The translations under genes were made by a program, and so were the position numbers. Below the pieces are notes generated by a model that made no database searches, was not told the origin of the DNA, and saw only the letters and a list, made by a program, of their open reading frames with translations. A stretch of 64,000 nucleotides of DNA from Streptomyces antibioticus (GTDB taxonomy: Bacteria > Actinomycetota > Actinomycetes > Streptomycetales > Streptomycetaceae). Of this stretch, positions 25,959-34,480 are shown piece after piece (position 1 is the stretch's first letter; each line of letters starts with the position of its first letter). The stretch lies in contig NZ_KQ948436.1 of NCBI RefSeq assembly GCF_001514065.1, positions 11,261-75,260 of the forward strand, read 5' to 3'.

Positions 25959-26867
25959 TCAGCCGCCACCACCGGTGTTCTCACCGGTTCCGAAGGTGCC
26001 GGGGATCGCGGCGGGGTTGATCTCCGTGTCCTCGCCGAGCACCGCCCCCGTGCTCCGCTTGCTCCGCCGCAGCCGCTTCTCCAGCCAGCTCGCGAAGCTG
26101 GTCAGGAGGAAGTTCACGACGATGTAGATGAGTGCCACGACGACGAAGCTCTGGATGACGTTGGCGTAGTTCGCCGCCAGCGTCGCGCGCTCGCTGAGCA
26201 GTTCGGTGAAGCCGATCATGACGCCGCCGAGCGCGGTGTCCTTCACGATGACGACGAGCTGGCTGACGATGGCCGGGAGCATCGCGGTGACAGCCTGCGG
26301 AAGCAGGATCAGCCTCATCGTCTGGCCCTTGCGCAGGCCGACCGCCTGGGCCGCCTCCGTCTGTCCCTTGGGCAGCGCGAGGATGCCGGCCCGGACGACC
26401 TCGGCGAGGACCGCGGCGTTGTAGAGCACGAGGCCGGTGACGACCGCGTACAGCGGCCGGTTCTCGGTGCTCACGTCAGTGGAGCGGGCGTAGACCTCGT
26501 TGGCGAACAGCATCAGCAGCAGGACCGGGATGGCGCGGAAGAACTCCACCACCGTGCCGGCCACGCCCCGCACCCAGCGGTGGTCGGAGAGGCGGGCGAT
26601 GCCGAAGACCGCGCCGAGCGGGAGGCCGATCACCATGGCGAGCGCTGCCGCCTTGAGCGTCTCTCCGAGGCCCGGCAGGAGGTAGGTCGTCCACGCCTCC
26701 GACTCGGTGAACGGCTTCCACAGGGACCACTCCAGCTGGCCCTTGTCGTCCAGTGCCGACCAGACCCACCACGCCAGCAGGAGGAGCAGGACGACGAAGA
26801 CCACCGAGAGGATCACATTGCGCCGCTTGGCGCGGGGGCCCGGAGTGTCGTAGAGGACCGAGCTCAT
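25959..26867 (-). CDS. gluD: Glutamate ABC transporter permease GluD
   Basis: The second membrane subunit (302 residues) of a polar amino-acid importer: about five to six helices with the ABC permease EAA-type loop AAQAVGLRKGQTMRLILLPQA. The C-terminal tail is Gly-rich. It overlaps the gluC stop by 4 bp (ATGA). It forms a heterodimer with GluC and is the last gene of gluABCD. Confidence 0.93.
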   Translation of the reverse strand: MSSVLYDTPGPRAKRRNVILSVVFVVLLLLLAWWVWSALDDKGQLEWSLWKPFTESEAWTTYLLPGLGETLKAAALAMVIGLPLGAVFGIARLSDHRWVRGVAGTVVEFFRAIPVLLLMLFANEVYARSTDVSTENRPLYAVVTGLVLYNAAVLAEVVRAGILALPKGQTEAAQAVGLRKGQTMRLILLPQAVTAMLPAIVSQLVVIVKDTALGGVMIGFTELLSERATLAANYANVIQSFVVVALIYIVVNFLLTSFASWLEKRLRRSKRSTGAVLGEDTEINPAAIPGTFGTGENTGGGG

Positions 26868-27538
26868 CGCTTCACCGCCAGTCGCTTGCTCAGCCAGCCC
26901 AGGATGAGGCCGGTGGGCAGGGTCAGTACCACGAAACCGAAGGCGAAGATCGCGCCGATGAGCAGCGTCTGAGCCTCGTTCTCGATCATTTGCTTCATCA
27001 GGTACGCGGCCTCGGCGACGCCGATCGCGGCGGCCACGGTGGTGTTCTTCGTCAGCGCGATCAGCACGTTGGCCAGCGGGCCGATGACCGCCCGGAAGGC
27101 CTGCGGGAGCACGATGAGCCGCAGGGTCTGGGTGAAGTTCAGGCCGATCGCGCGGGCCGCCTCGGCCTGGCCCATCGGCACCGTGTTGATGCCCGAGCGC
27201 AGCGCCTCGCAGACGAAGGCCGCGGTGTAGGCGGTGAAGCCGAGGATCGCCAGCCGGAAGCCCTGGACCTTGAAGTCCGAGGCGCCCATGGTCACGTGGA
27301 AGATGTCCGCGAGGCCGAGCGAGCAGAACAGGATGATCACCGTCAGGGGGATGTTCCGGACGATGTTCACGTAGGCGGTGCCGAACCCACGCATGAGCGG
27401 CACCGGGCTGACCCGCATCGCGGCCAGCAGGGTGCCCCAGACCAGGGAGCCGATGCCGGAGAAGAACGTGAGCTTCACCGTCATCCAGAAGGCGCCGAGC
27501 AGGGTCGGGTTGTCATAGTCGGAGATAAAGTCGAACAC
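26864..27538 (-). CDS. gluC: Glutamate ABC transporter permease GluC
   Basis: The first permease subunit (224 residues) with the loop AARAIGLNFTQTLRLIVLPQA. I start at GTG 27538 (VFDFISDY), since the first transmembrane helix then falls where it does in corynebacterial GluC and GGAAG/GGGA precede it; GTG 27580 would add 14 residues with no ribosome binding site. It is separated from gluB by a strong hairpin and overlaps gluD. Confidence 0.92.
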   Translation of the reverse strand: MFDFISDYDNPTLLGAFWMTVKLTFFSGIGSLVWGTLLAAMRVSPVPLMRGFGTAYVNIVRNIPLTVIILFCSLGLADIFHVTMGASDFKVQGFRLAILGFTAYTAAFVCEALRSGINTVPMGQAEAARAIGLNFTQTLRLIVLPQAFRAVIGPLANVLIALTKNTTVAAAIGVAEAAYLMKQMIENEAQTLLIGAIFAFGFVVLTLPTGLILGWLSKRLAVKR

Positions 27539-27580
27539 GATGTCCCGCGCTTCCGGGTGGGTGGCGTACGTGGACGGCAC

Positions 27581-27620
27581 GGCGCGCCGCCGCCGACATC
27601 GCGGTGGACGGCGGCGCGCC
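27581..27620 (-). terminator. Intercistronic hairpin between gluB and gluC
   Basis: A perfect 12-bp stem (27581-27592 with 27609-27620) and 16-nt loop between the binding-protein gene and the permease genes. Such hairpins usually lower downstream expression or protect the upstream mRNA, giving excess binding protein. Confidence 0.7.
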
Positions 27621-27637
27621 TCTGGACCGTTGCGCTG

Positions 27638-28483
27638 TTACTTGACGACGACGCCGATCTTCGGGGCGGGCTCGTTCTTGTAGTTCGCGGGGCCGAAGTT
27701 GTCCTTGACCGCCTTGTCCCAGGAGCCGTCGCTCTCCATCTTCTCGAGAGCCTTGTTGATCTTGTCGAGGGTCGCGGTGTCGCCCTTCTTCACGCCGATG
27801 CCGTAGTTCTCGTTGCTCAGCTTGAGGCCGGCGAGCTTGAACTTGCCCTTGTACTGCGACTGGGCGGCGAAGCCCGCGAGGATCGAGTCGTCGGTGGTGA
27901 CGGCGTCGACGGTCCCGCTCTGGAGGGCCGCGATGCACTCGGAGTAGCCGCTGTACTCCTTGAGGTTGGCCTTCGGCGCGATGGTGTCGTGGACGTTCTG
28001 CGCCGAGGTCGAACCGGTCACCGAACACAGGTTCTTGCCGTTGAGGTCGGTGCCCTTGGCGATGTCCGAGTCCGTCTTGACCAGCAGGTCCTGGTGGGCC
28101 AGCAGGTACGGGCCCGCGAAGTCGACCTTCTGCTTGCGCTCGTCGTTGATCGAGTAGGTCGCGGCGATGAACTTGACGTCACCACGGGCCAGCGCGTTCT
28201 CACGGTCGGCGCTCTTGGTCTCGATGAACTCGATCTGGTTGGGCTCGTAGCCGAGCTCCTTGGCCACGTACGTCGCCACGTCCACGTCGAAGCCGGAGAA
28301 GGAGCCGTCGGGCTTCTTGAGGCCGAGACCGGGCTGGTCGAACTTGATGCCGACCTTGATCTTGCCGCCACCGCCGGAACCGGAGCCCGTATCGCTGTCC
28401 TTGTCGTCCCCGCCGCACGCGGTCGCGGTCAGCGAGAGGACGAGCGCAGCGGCGGCCGCCGCGGTGACCTTGCGGAGCTTCAT
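27638..28483 (-). CDS. gluB: Glutamate-binding lipoprotein GluB
   Basis: A periplasmic-type type-3 solute-binding protein (281 residues) anchored by a lipidated cysteine in LTATACGGD after a 25-residue signal. The SBP fold follows (KIKVGIKFDQPGLG ... IEFIETKSADRENAL). ATG 28483 has AAAGGA at the right distance. It is the second gene in gluABCD and captures glutamate for the importer. Confidence 0.94.
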   Translation of the reverse strand: MKLRKVTAAAAAALVLSLTATACGGDDKDSDTGSGSGGGGKIKVGIKFDQPGLGLKKPDGSFSGFDVDVATYVAKELGYEPNQIEFIETKSADRENALARGDVKFIAATYSINDERKQKVDFAGPYLLAHQDLLVKTDSDIAKGTDLNGKNLCSVTGSTSAQNVHDTIAPKANLKEYSGYSECIAALQSGTVDAVTTDDSILAGFAAQSQYKGKFKLAGLKLSNENYGIGVKKGDTATLDKINKALEKMESDGSWDKAVKDNFGPANYKNEPAPKIGVVVK

Positions 28484-28573
28484 GGTGAACATCCTTTGTG
28501 TGATGAGGAATGCGAGCCGTCGAGGCGGGTGACGCGGGTCTGACGCGCTGTCAGTGAGGGGCGGTGGTCGCTG

Positions 28574-29350
28574 TCAGTGGTGCAGGATCTTGGACAGGAA
28601 GTCCTTGGCGCGGTCGCTGCGCGGAGCGCTGAAGAACTGGTCGGGCACAGCTTCCTCGACGATGCGGCCGTCGGCCATGAAGACCACTCGGTTCGCCGCC
28701 GAACGGGCGAACCCCATCTCGTGGGTGACGACGATCATGGTCATGCCGTCGCGGGCGAGCTGCTGCATGACCTCGAGGACCTCGTTGATCATCTCGGGGT
28801 CGAGTGCCGAGGTGGGCTCGTCGAAGAGCATGACCTTGGGGTCCATGGCCAGTGCCCGGGCGATGGCGACCCGCTGCTGCTGGCCGCCGGAGAGCTGTGC
28901 GGGGTACTTGTCCGCCTGGCTGCCCACACCGACCCGGTCGAGCAGGGACCGGGCCTTCTCCTCGGCCGTCTTCTTGTCCGCCTTGCGGACCTTGATCTGG
29001 CCGAGCATCACGTTCTCGAGCACGGTCTTGTGCGCGAAGAGGTTGAAGGACTGGAAGACCATCCCGACGTCGGCCCGCAGTCGCGCCAGCTCCTTGCCCT
29101 CCGCGGGCAGGGGCTTGCCGTCGATGGCGATGGAGCCGGAGTCGATCGTCTCCAGGCGGTTGATGGTGCGGCACAGGGTCGACTTACCGGACCCGGAGGG
29201 TCCGATGACGACGACGACCTCGCCGCGGGCGATCGTCAGATCGATGTCCTGGAGAACATGCAACGCGCCGAAGTGCTTGTTGACGCTCTTCAGGACGACC
29301 AGTTCGCCGGTTGCGGCCGCGTCTTGCTTGGCCACCGATACTTCGGTCAT
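28574..29350 (-). CDS. gluA: Glutamate ABC transporter ATPase GluA
   Basis: The ATP-binding subunit (258 residues) with Walker A GPSGSGKST, signature LSGGQQQR and Walker B VMLFDEPTSALDP, belonging to the polar amino-acid uptake (GlnQ-like) family. It is the first gene of gluABCD and is divergent from gluR-gluK, which in S. coelicolor is reported to control glutamate uptake. Confidence 0.94.
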   Translation of the reverse strand: MTEVSVAKQDAAATGELVVLKSVNKHFGALHVLQDIDLTIARGEVVVVIGPSGSGKSTLCRTINRLETIDSGSIAIDGKPLPAEGKELARLRADVGMVFQSFNLFAHKTVLENVMLGQIKVRKADKKTAEEKARSLLDRVGVGSQADKYPAQLSGGQQQRVAIARALAMDPKVMLFDEPTSALDPEMINEVLEVMQQLARDGMTMIVVTHEMGFARSAANRVVFMADGRIVEEAVPDQFFSAPRSDRAKDFLSKILHH

Positions 29351-29565
29351 CGCTCTCGGGCTCCGTCCTCCTCGGTTTCGGTGGACAGTAGTGACCCCAC
29401 GCGACCTGCGTCATTACCTTTGAGGGGAATCTGAGCATCACGATCCGATAGCAATCGGACACGTGTCGTAGCAGTTGCGAGCAGGCCGCATATCGGCCGG
29501 GTAACGGAAGCGGCCCGCAACCGGAACCCACTTGACGTCGTCCTCTTCCATCAGCGTGACTGCAA

Positions 29566-29587
29566 CGTGCACGCGCGCGCGTGCACG
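29566..29587. promoter_or_regulatory. 22-bp perfect palindrome between gluA and gluR
   Basis: A perfect palindrome with half CGTGCACGCGC lies 51 bp before the gluR ATG and about 216 bp before the gluA ATG. It may be an operator or a hairpin; CTTTTTG follows on the gluR side. The same gap has a second inverted repeat TCCGAT-AGCA-ATCGGA at 29444-29459. Confidence 0.5.
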
Positions 29588-29637
29588 CTTTTTGTACACA
29601 ACTTGATCGTACGGCTGATGAAGCGAAGGAGGGCCGG

Positions 29638-30324
29638 ATGAGACTGCTCCTCGTCGAGGACGACAATCACGTCGCCGCCGCCCTGTCCGCGGTCCTGGCC
29701 CGGCACGGGTTCGACGTGACGCACGCCCGAAGCGGGGAGGAAGCTCTTCAGGCCCTTGTTCCGGAAGGCGACGGGTTCGGCGTCGTCCTGCTCGACCTGG
29801 GGCTGCCGGACCAGGACGGTTACGAGGTCTGCGGCAAGATCCGCAAGCGCACCAGCACCCCGGTGATCATGGTCACCGCCCGCTCCGACGTCCGCTCGCG
29901 CATCCACGGCCTCAACCTCGGGGCCGACGACTACGTGGTCAAGCCCTACGACACCGGAGAGCTGCTCGCCCGGATCCACGCCGTCAGCCGGCGCACCGCG
30001 CACGAGGACGCCCCGGGCGGCGCCGACACCACGCTGGTCCTCGGGCCGGTCCACATCGAGCTGCCGACCCGTCAGGTCAGCGTGGACGGCTCCGTCGTCC
30101 AGCTCACCCGCAAGGAGTTCGACCTGCTCGCCCTGCTGGCCCAGCGCCCGGGCGTCGTCTTCCGCCGGGAGCAGATCATCAGCGAGGTCTGGCGCACCAG
30201 CTGGGAGGGGACCGGGCGCACCCTGGAGGTCCATGTCGCCTCCCTGCGCGCCAAGTTGCGCATGCCGGCCCTCATCGAGACCGTACGCGGCGTCGGCTAC
30301 CGGCTCGTCGCCCCCTCCTCGTAG
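29638..30324 (+). CDS. gluR: OmpR-family response regulator GluR
   Basis: A response regulator of 228 residues: receiver domain with acidic pocket (LLVEDDN), phospho-acceptor Asp in VVLLDLGLPD and Lys in DDYVVKPYD, followed by a winged-helix DNA-binding domain (LTRKEFDLLALLAQRPG ... IETVRGVGYRL). AAGGAGGG precedes ATG 29638. It lies 9 nt before the sensor kinase gene and divergent from gluABCD; this is the GluR-GluK arrangement described for glutamate sensing in S. coelicolor. Confidence 0.92.
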   Translation: MRLLLVEDDNHVAAALSAVLARHGFDVTHARSGEEALQALVPEGDGFGVVLLDLGLPDQDGYEVCGKIRKRTSTPVIMVTARSDVRSRIHGLNLGADDYVVKPYDTGELLARIHAVSRRTAHEDAPGGADTTLVLGPVHIELPTRQVSVDGSVVQLTRKEFDLLALLAQRPGVVFRREQIISEVWRTSWEGTGRTLEVHVASLRAKLRMPALIETVRGVGYRLVAPSS

Positions 30325-30333
30325 CAGGCCCGG

Positions 30334-31707
30334 GTGCGCACACGACTCCTCCCGCTGCTCATCGTCCTGATGGCGGCCATGCTGCTGGCGCTGGGCATCC
30401 CGCTCGGCATCGGCATGGCCTCGGCCCAGCAGCAGAAAGTGGTCGTCGACCGGATCGACGACACCGCGCACTTCGCGGCCCTCGCCCAGTACGTGACCGG
30501 TCCCGACGACGAGCGTCAGGACACGCTGGAGAGCGAACTGGAGAGCTACTACGAGGTCTACGACATCCGGGTCGGCGTCTTCTACCGCACCGACGTGCCC
30601 ATGGCCAACGCGCCGGCGACCTGGTTCCTCCCGGAGACGGGTGAGGTGCGCGAGGCGTTCGAGGAGGCGCGGCTCAGCCGGCGCAGCCAGAACCCGCACC
30701 AGATCTGGCCCTGGGAGCGCACCCGGCTCGTCGTCGCCTCCCCGGTCATCCGCGACGGTGACGTCGTGGCGGTCGTCGTCACCGACTCGCCGACCGGGGA
30801 GATGCGTTCGCGGATCCTGCACAACTGGCTGGTCATCGGTGCGGGCCTGATGGCCGCGATGCTGCTGGCCGTCGGTGCCGCGCTGCGGCTCACCGGCTGG
30901 GTGCTGCGGCCCGTACGCGTCCTGGACGCCACCACGCACGCGATCGCGAGCGGCAGCCTGAAGTCCAGGGTCGCCGCCGCCGGCGGGCCGCCGGAACTGC
31001 GGCGTCTGGCCCACTCGTTCAACGAGATGGCGGACAACGTCGAGGACGTCCTGGAGCAGCAGCGCGCCTTCGTCGCCGACGCCTCCCACCAACTGCGCAA
31101 CCCGCTCGCCGCGTTGCTGCTGCGCATCGAGCTGCTCGCCTTCGAACTCCCGGAGGGCAACAAGGAGATCGCCTCGGTCCAGACGGAGGGCAAGCGCCTG
31201 GCGCAGGTCCTGGACGACCTGCTCGACCTCGCCCTGGCCGAGCACACCGACGCGGACCTGCGCATCACCGACATCGGCGCGCTGGCCGCCGAACGGGTCG
31301 CGGCGTGGGCGCCGACCGCCGAGGCCAAGGGCGTGACACTGGTCGGCGACTGCCCGCCGATCACCGCCTGGGCCGACCCGGTCACCCTGTCCAGCGCGCT
31401 GGACGCGGTCATCGACAACGCCGTGAAGTTCACACCCGAGGGCGAGCGCGTCGAGGTGACGGTCTCGTCCACCGGCGGGAGGGCGAACGTCGTGGTCAGG
31501 GACAACGGCCCCGGCCTCACCGACGAGGAACTCGCCCGCGTCGGCGACCGCTTCTGGCGCAGCGGCCGCCATCAGAACGTCAAGGGCTCCGGCCTCGGCC
31601 TGTCCATCTCCCGCGCCCTGCTGGCCGCGGGCGGCGGCGCGATCTCGTACGAGCACCACGAACCGCACGGCCTGAAGGTGACGGTGACGGTGCCGCGCAA
31701 CGCCTGA
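30334..31707 (+). CDS. gluK: Sensor histidine kinase GluK
   Basis: A 457-residue membrane kinase: N-terminal helix (about 5-28), an extracellular sensor of about 135 residues, a second helix (~165-190), HAMP, HisKA with the phospho-His in FVADASHQLRNPL, and an ATPase domain (DNAVKFT, DNGPGL, GSGLGLSIS). It begins at GTG 30334 immediately after gluR. It probably senses extracellular glutamate. The convergent TAXI protein gene ends 12 bp downstream. Confidence 0.92.
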   Translation: MRTRLLPLLIVLMAAMLLALGIPLGIGMASAQQQKVVVDRIDDTAHFAALAQYVTGPDDERQDTLESELESYYEVYDIRVGVFYRTDVPMANAPATWFLPETGEVREAFEEARLSRRSQNPHQIWPWERTRLVVASPVIRDGDVVAVVVTDSPTGEMRSRILHNWLVIGAGLMAAMLLAVGAALRLTGWVLRPVRVLDATTHAIASGSLKSRVAAAGGPPELRRLAHSFNEMADNVEDVLEQQRAFVADASHQLRNPLAALLLRIELLAFELPEGNKEIASVQTEGKRLAQVLDDLLDLALAEHTDADLRITDIGALAAERVAAWAPTAEAKGVTLVGDCPPITAWADPVTLSSALDAVIDNAVKFTPEGERVEVTVSSTGGRANVVVRDNGPGLTDEELARVGDRFWRSGRHQNVKGSGLGLSISRALLAAGGGAISYEHHEPHGLKVTVTVPRNA

Positions 31708-31719
31708 GGGCCGTGGCGG

Positions 31720-32709
31720 CTACGGCTTGACCGAGCGGTAGTAGCGGCGGGCGCCGTCGTGGAGTTGCAGCGGGGAGGTGTAGATCGCCGTGCGCAGATC
31801 GACCAGCTGGGCCGAGTGCACCTCGGCGCCGATCCTGTCCCGGCTGCGCAGGACCGTCCGGGTCAGCCACTCGGTGAGCCGGGGGTCGAGGTCCTTGCGG
31901 GTGATCAGCAGGTTGGAGACGGCGATCGTCGGGACCGAGTAGCCCTCCTGGACGTCGTAGGTCGACTCCGGGATGTTGGTCGGGCGGTAGTAGCGCATGG
32001 CCGCACCCTGGGTGTGCAGCTCGCTGATCAGGCTGCTGCTTATCGGCACGAACTTGAAGGACTCGCTCTCGGCGAGGGTCTGAAGCCCCCTGGTGGGCAG
32101 TCCGCCGGACCAGAAGAACGCGTCGAACGTACGGCCGAGTCGGGACGCGTCGTTGATGCCGTACGGCAGTGCCGTGATGTCCTTGTCCGGGTCGATGCCG
32201 GCCGCCGTCAGCACGCGGTCGGCGATCAGCCGGACTCCCGACTTGGGCAGGCCCACGGCCACCCGCTTGCCCTTCAGGTCGGCGACCGACCGGATGTCGG
32301 AGTCCGGCGGGACGATGAGCTGCACATAGTCGTCGTACAGGCGCGCGACACCGCGCAGCCGGGCGGCTTCGGCCGGGTGGTCGAGTGCGTACGTCTCCAC
32401 GGCGTCGGCCGCCGCGATGGCGAAGTCGGCCTCGCCGGAGGCCACGCGCGCGACGTTGTCCTGGGAGCCGGCGCTCGTCTCCAGGTCCACCTTCAGTTCG
32501 GGCATGTCCTTGGCGAACTCGTTGCTGAGCTGCTTGCCGTACTCCTCGTAGACGCCGCCGCGCGAGCCCGTGCTGAACGTGATCGTCCCGCCGGGAGGCT
32601 CCTCACCGAGCGGCAGCAGCCACCACAGCAGCAGCCCGAAGGCCACGAAACCGGCGGCCGCGCCCTGAAGCGCCCGGCTCCTGCTGATGCGGGGGAACAT
32701 GCGGGACAT
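31720..32709 (-). CDS. TAXI-family TRAP-type solute-binding protein (orphan)
   Basis: A 329-residue protein of the TAXI family. One hydrophobic N-terminal helix (about 13-33, no lipobox cysteine) is followed by the binding fold (ITFSTGSRGGVYEEYGKQL ... DLKGKRVAVGLPKSG ... FDAFFWSGGLPT). TAXI proteins feed substrates such as glutamate or 2-oxoglutarate to TRAP permeases, but no TRAP permease gene is present here. It sits tail to tail with gluK, so it could serve as an anchored ligand sensor for that kinase (inference). ATG 32709 begins the hydrophobic segment. Confidence 0.87.
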   Translation of the reverse strand: MSRMFPRISRSRALQGAAAGFVAFGLLLWWLLPLGEEPPGGTITFSTGSRGGVYEEYGKQLSNEFAKDMPELKVDLETSAGSQDNVARVASGEADFAIAAADAVETYALDHPAEAARLRGVARLYDDYVQLIVPPDSDIRSVADLKGKRVAVGLPKSGVRLIADRVLTAAGIDPDKDITALPYGINDASRLGRTFDAFFWSGGLPTRGLQTLAESESFKFVPISSSLISELHTQGAAMRYYRPTNIPESTYDVQEGYSVPTIAVSNLLITRKDLDPRLTEWLTRTVLRSRDRIGAEVHSAQLVDLRTAIYTSPLQLHDGARRYYRSVKP

Positions 32710-32776
32710 GCGCGCGATCCTGCCAGGCGGGACGCGGTGCTGGCCAGGGCGGGGGTCACAGGGGGTGCGAGGAGGG

Positions 32777-32822
32777 GAAAGGGGCGGCACCCGATGGATG
32801 AAAGGGGCGGCACCCGATGGAT
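32777..32822. repeat. Perfect 23-bp tandem duplication before mazG-like gene
   Basis: Two identical 23-bp copies at 32777-32799 and 32800-32822, each containing GGGGCGGCACCCGATGGAT. The second copy runs into the TAGGGT -10-like element of the MazG-like gene (32822-32827). It lies in the 124-bp divergent gap with the TAXI gene. Confidence 0.85.
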
Positions 32823-32827
32823 AGGGT
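32822..32827 (+). promoter_or_regulatory. -10-like element of the MazG-like gene
   Basis: TAGGGT ends 6 nt before the ATG at 32834 and points to a leaderless mRNA. The -35 region is made of the tandem repeat and has no TTGACA-like hexamer. Confidence 0.4.
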
Positions 32828-32833
32828 CGGCGC

Positions 32834-33265
32834 ATGAGCTCTTCGCCCGCCGACCTCGTCCGTGCGTTCCATCTCGCCATGGGGCTCGACGCCCGCAGCA
32901 CGCCGACCGCGGTGGCGCCGGAGCTGGCCGCCCATCGCGGTGAACTGCTCGCCGAGGAGGCCGCGGAGGTCGCCGAGGTGTCCGTGGAAGGGCCCCTGGA
33001 CAAGCTGGCGCACGAACTCGCCGACGTCGTGTATGTCGCGTACGGCACCGCCCTGGTCCACGGCATCGACCTCGACGCGGTCATCGCCGAGATCCACCGC
33101 TCCAACATGACCAAGCTGGGACCCGACGGACGCGTGGCCCGCCGGGCCGACGGCAAGGTGCTCAAGGGGGACCACTACGAGGCGCCGGATGTGGCGGGGG
33201 TGCTGCGGCGACAGGGGTGGGCGCCGGAGGGGAGCGGCGCTCCGGTGGCGGACGAGGTGGCCTGA
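32834..33265 (+). CDS. MazG-like nucleotide pyrophosphohydrolase
   Basis: An all-alpha NTP pyrophosphohydrolase of 143 residues. The metal-binding EExxE...ExxD pattern is visible in ELLAEEAAEV and KLAHELADVVYVAYG; the tail DGRVARRADGKVLKGDHYEAPD is typical of this phage/house-cleaning subfamily. It probably hydrolyses non-canonical or excess nucleotides. It is convergent with the antiporter gene, their stops being 1 bp apart. Confidence 0.82.
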   Translation: MSSSPADLVRAFHLAMGLDARSTPTAVAPELAAHRGELLAEEAAEVAEVSVEGPLDKLAHELADVVYVAYGTALVHGIDLDAVIAEIHRSNMTKLGPDGRVARRADGKVLKGDHYEAPDVAGVLRRQGWAPEGSGAPVADEVA

Positions 33266-33266
33266 C

Positions 33267-34472
33267 TCAGTCGACCACCGACGGCTCCCGTACCGCCGGC
33301 TCCTCCCGGCGGGTGCGCAGGCGCCCCGTCCACCTCGACGCCAGCGGCTCCGTGTAACGCGCGGTCAGGGGGCCGAGGACGACCAGGATCAGGACGTACG
33401 CCGTGGCGAGCGGACCGAGGGACGGTTCGATGCCCGCGCCGACCGCCAGGCCCGCGATGACGATCGAGAACTCGCCGCGGGCCACCAGTGCCCCGCCGGC
33501 CCGCCAGCGGCCCTTCTCGGAGATGCCGGCCCGCCGGGCCGCCCAGTAGCCGGTGGCGATCTTCGTCGCGGCCGTGACCAGCGCCAGCGCGAGGGCCGGC
33601 AACAACACGGGCGGAATGCTCGCCGGGTCCGTGTGCAGGCCGAAGAAGACGAAGAAGACGGCGGCGAAGAGGTCCCGAAGCGGGCTGAGCAGCGTGTGCG
33701 CCCCTTCGGCCACCTCGCCCGACAGCGCGATGCCCACCAGGAACGCGCCCACCGCCGCCGACACCTGGAGCTGCTGGGCGACGCCCGCCACCAGGATCGT
33801 CAGCCCCAGCACCACCAGAAGCAGCTTCTCGGGGTCGTCGCTGGAGACGAAACGGGAGATCAGGCGGCCGTAGCGGACCGCGACGAAGAGCACCAGGCCC
33901 GCCGCTCCCAGCGCGATCGCCAGCGTGAGGCTCCCGGCCAGCAGCCCGGCGCCCGCCACCAGCGCGGTGACGATCGGCAGGTAGACCGCCATCGCGAGGT
34001 CCTCCAGGACCAGCACGCTGAGGATCACCGGGGTCTCGCGATTGCCGACCCTGCCCAGGTCGCCGAGGACCTTCGCGATCACGCCGGAGGACGAGATCCA
34101 GGTGACGCCCGCCAGCACCACCGCGGCCACCGGGCCCCAGCCCAGCAGCAGCGCGGCCGCCGCTCCCGGCAGGGCGTTCAGGGCGGCGTCGACCAGCCCC
34201 GACGGATAGTGCGCCTTGAGGTTGGTGACCAGATCGCCCGCCGAGTACTCGAGGCCGAGCATCAGCAGGAGCAGGATGACGCCGATCTCGGCGCCGGTCG
34301 CGACGAACTCCTCGCTCGCGCCGAGCGGCAGCAGCCCGCCCTCGCCGAAGGCCAGCCCGGCCAGGAGATACAGCGGGATGGGGGAGAGGCGGAAGCGGGC
34401 GGCGAACCGGCCGAGCAGGCCGAGGCCGAGGATGATGGAACCGAACTCGATCAACAGGACGGCGGAGTGCAC
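33267..34472 (-). CDS. K+/H+ antiporter membrane subunit (KhtU/CPA2 family)
   Basis: A CPA2-type cation:proton antiporter (401 residues) with about 12 hydrophobic helices (IGVILLLLMLGLEYSAGD, VGAFLVGIALSG, ALVARGEFSIVIAGLAV). There is no attached TrkA-N domain; regulation comes from the separate TrkA-C protein encoded 8 bp upstream. The pair matches Bacillus KhtTU, which exports K+ and is activated by c-di-AMP and pH. GTG 34472 follows GAGGGA. Confidence 0.87.
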   Translation of the reverse strand: MHSAVLLIEFGSIILGLGLLGRFAARFRLSPIPLYLLAGLAFGEGGLLPLGASEEFVATGAEIGVILLLLMLGLEYSAGDLVTNLKAHYPSGLVDAALNALPGAAAALLLGWGPVAAVVLAGVTWISSSGVIAKVLGDLGRVGNRETPVILSVLVLEDLAMAVYLPIVTALVAGAGLLAGSLTLAIALGAAGLVLFVAVRYGRLISRFVSSDDPEKLLLVVLGLTILVAGVAQQLQVSAAVGAFLVGIALSGEVAEGAHTLLSPLRDLFAAVFFVFFGLHTDPASIPPVLLPALALALVTAATKIATGYWAARRAGISEKGRWRAGGALVARGEFSIVIAGLAVGAGIEPSLGPLATAYVLILVVLGPLTARYTEPLASRWTGRLRTRREEPAVREPSVVD

Positions 34473-34480
34473 CGGTTCCC

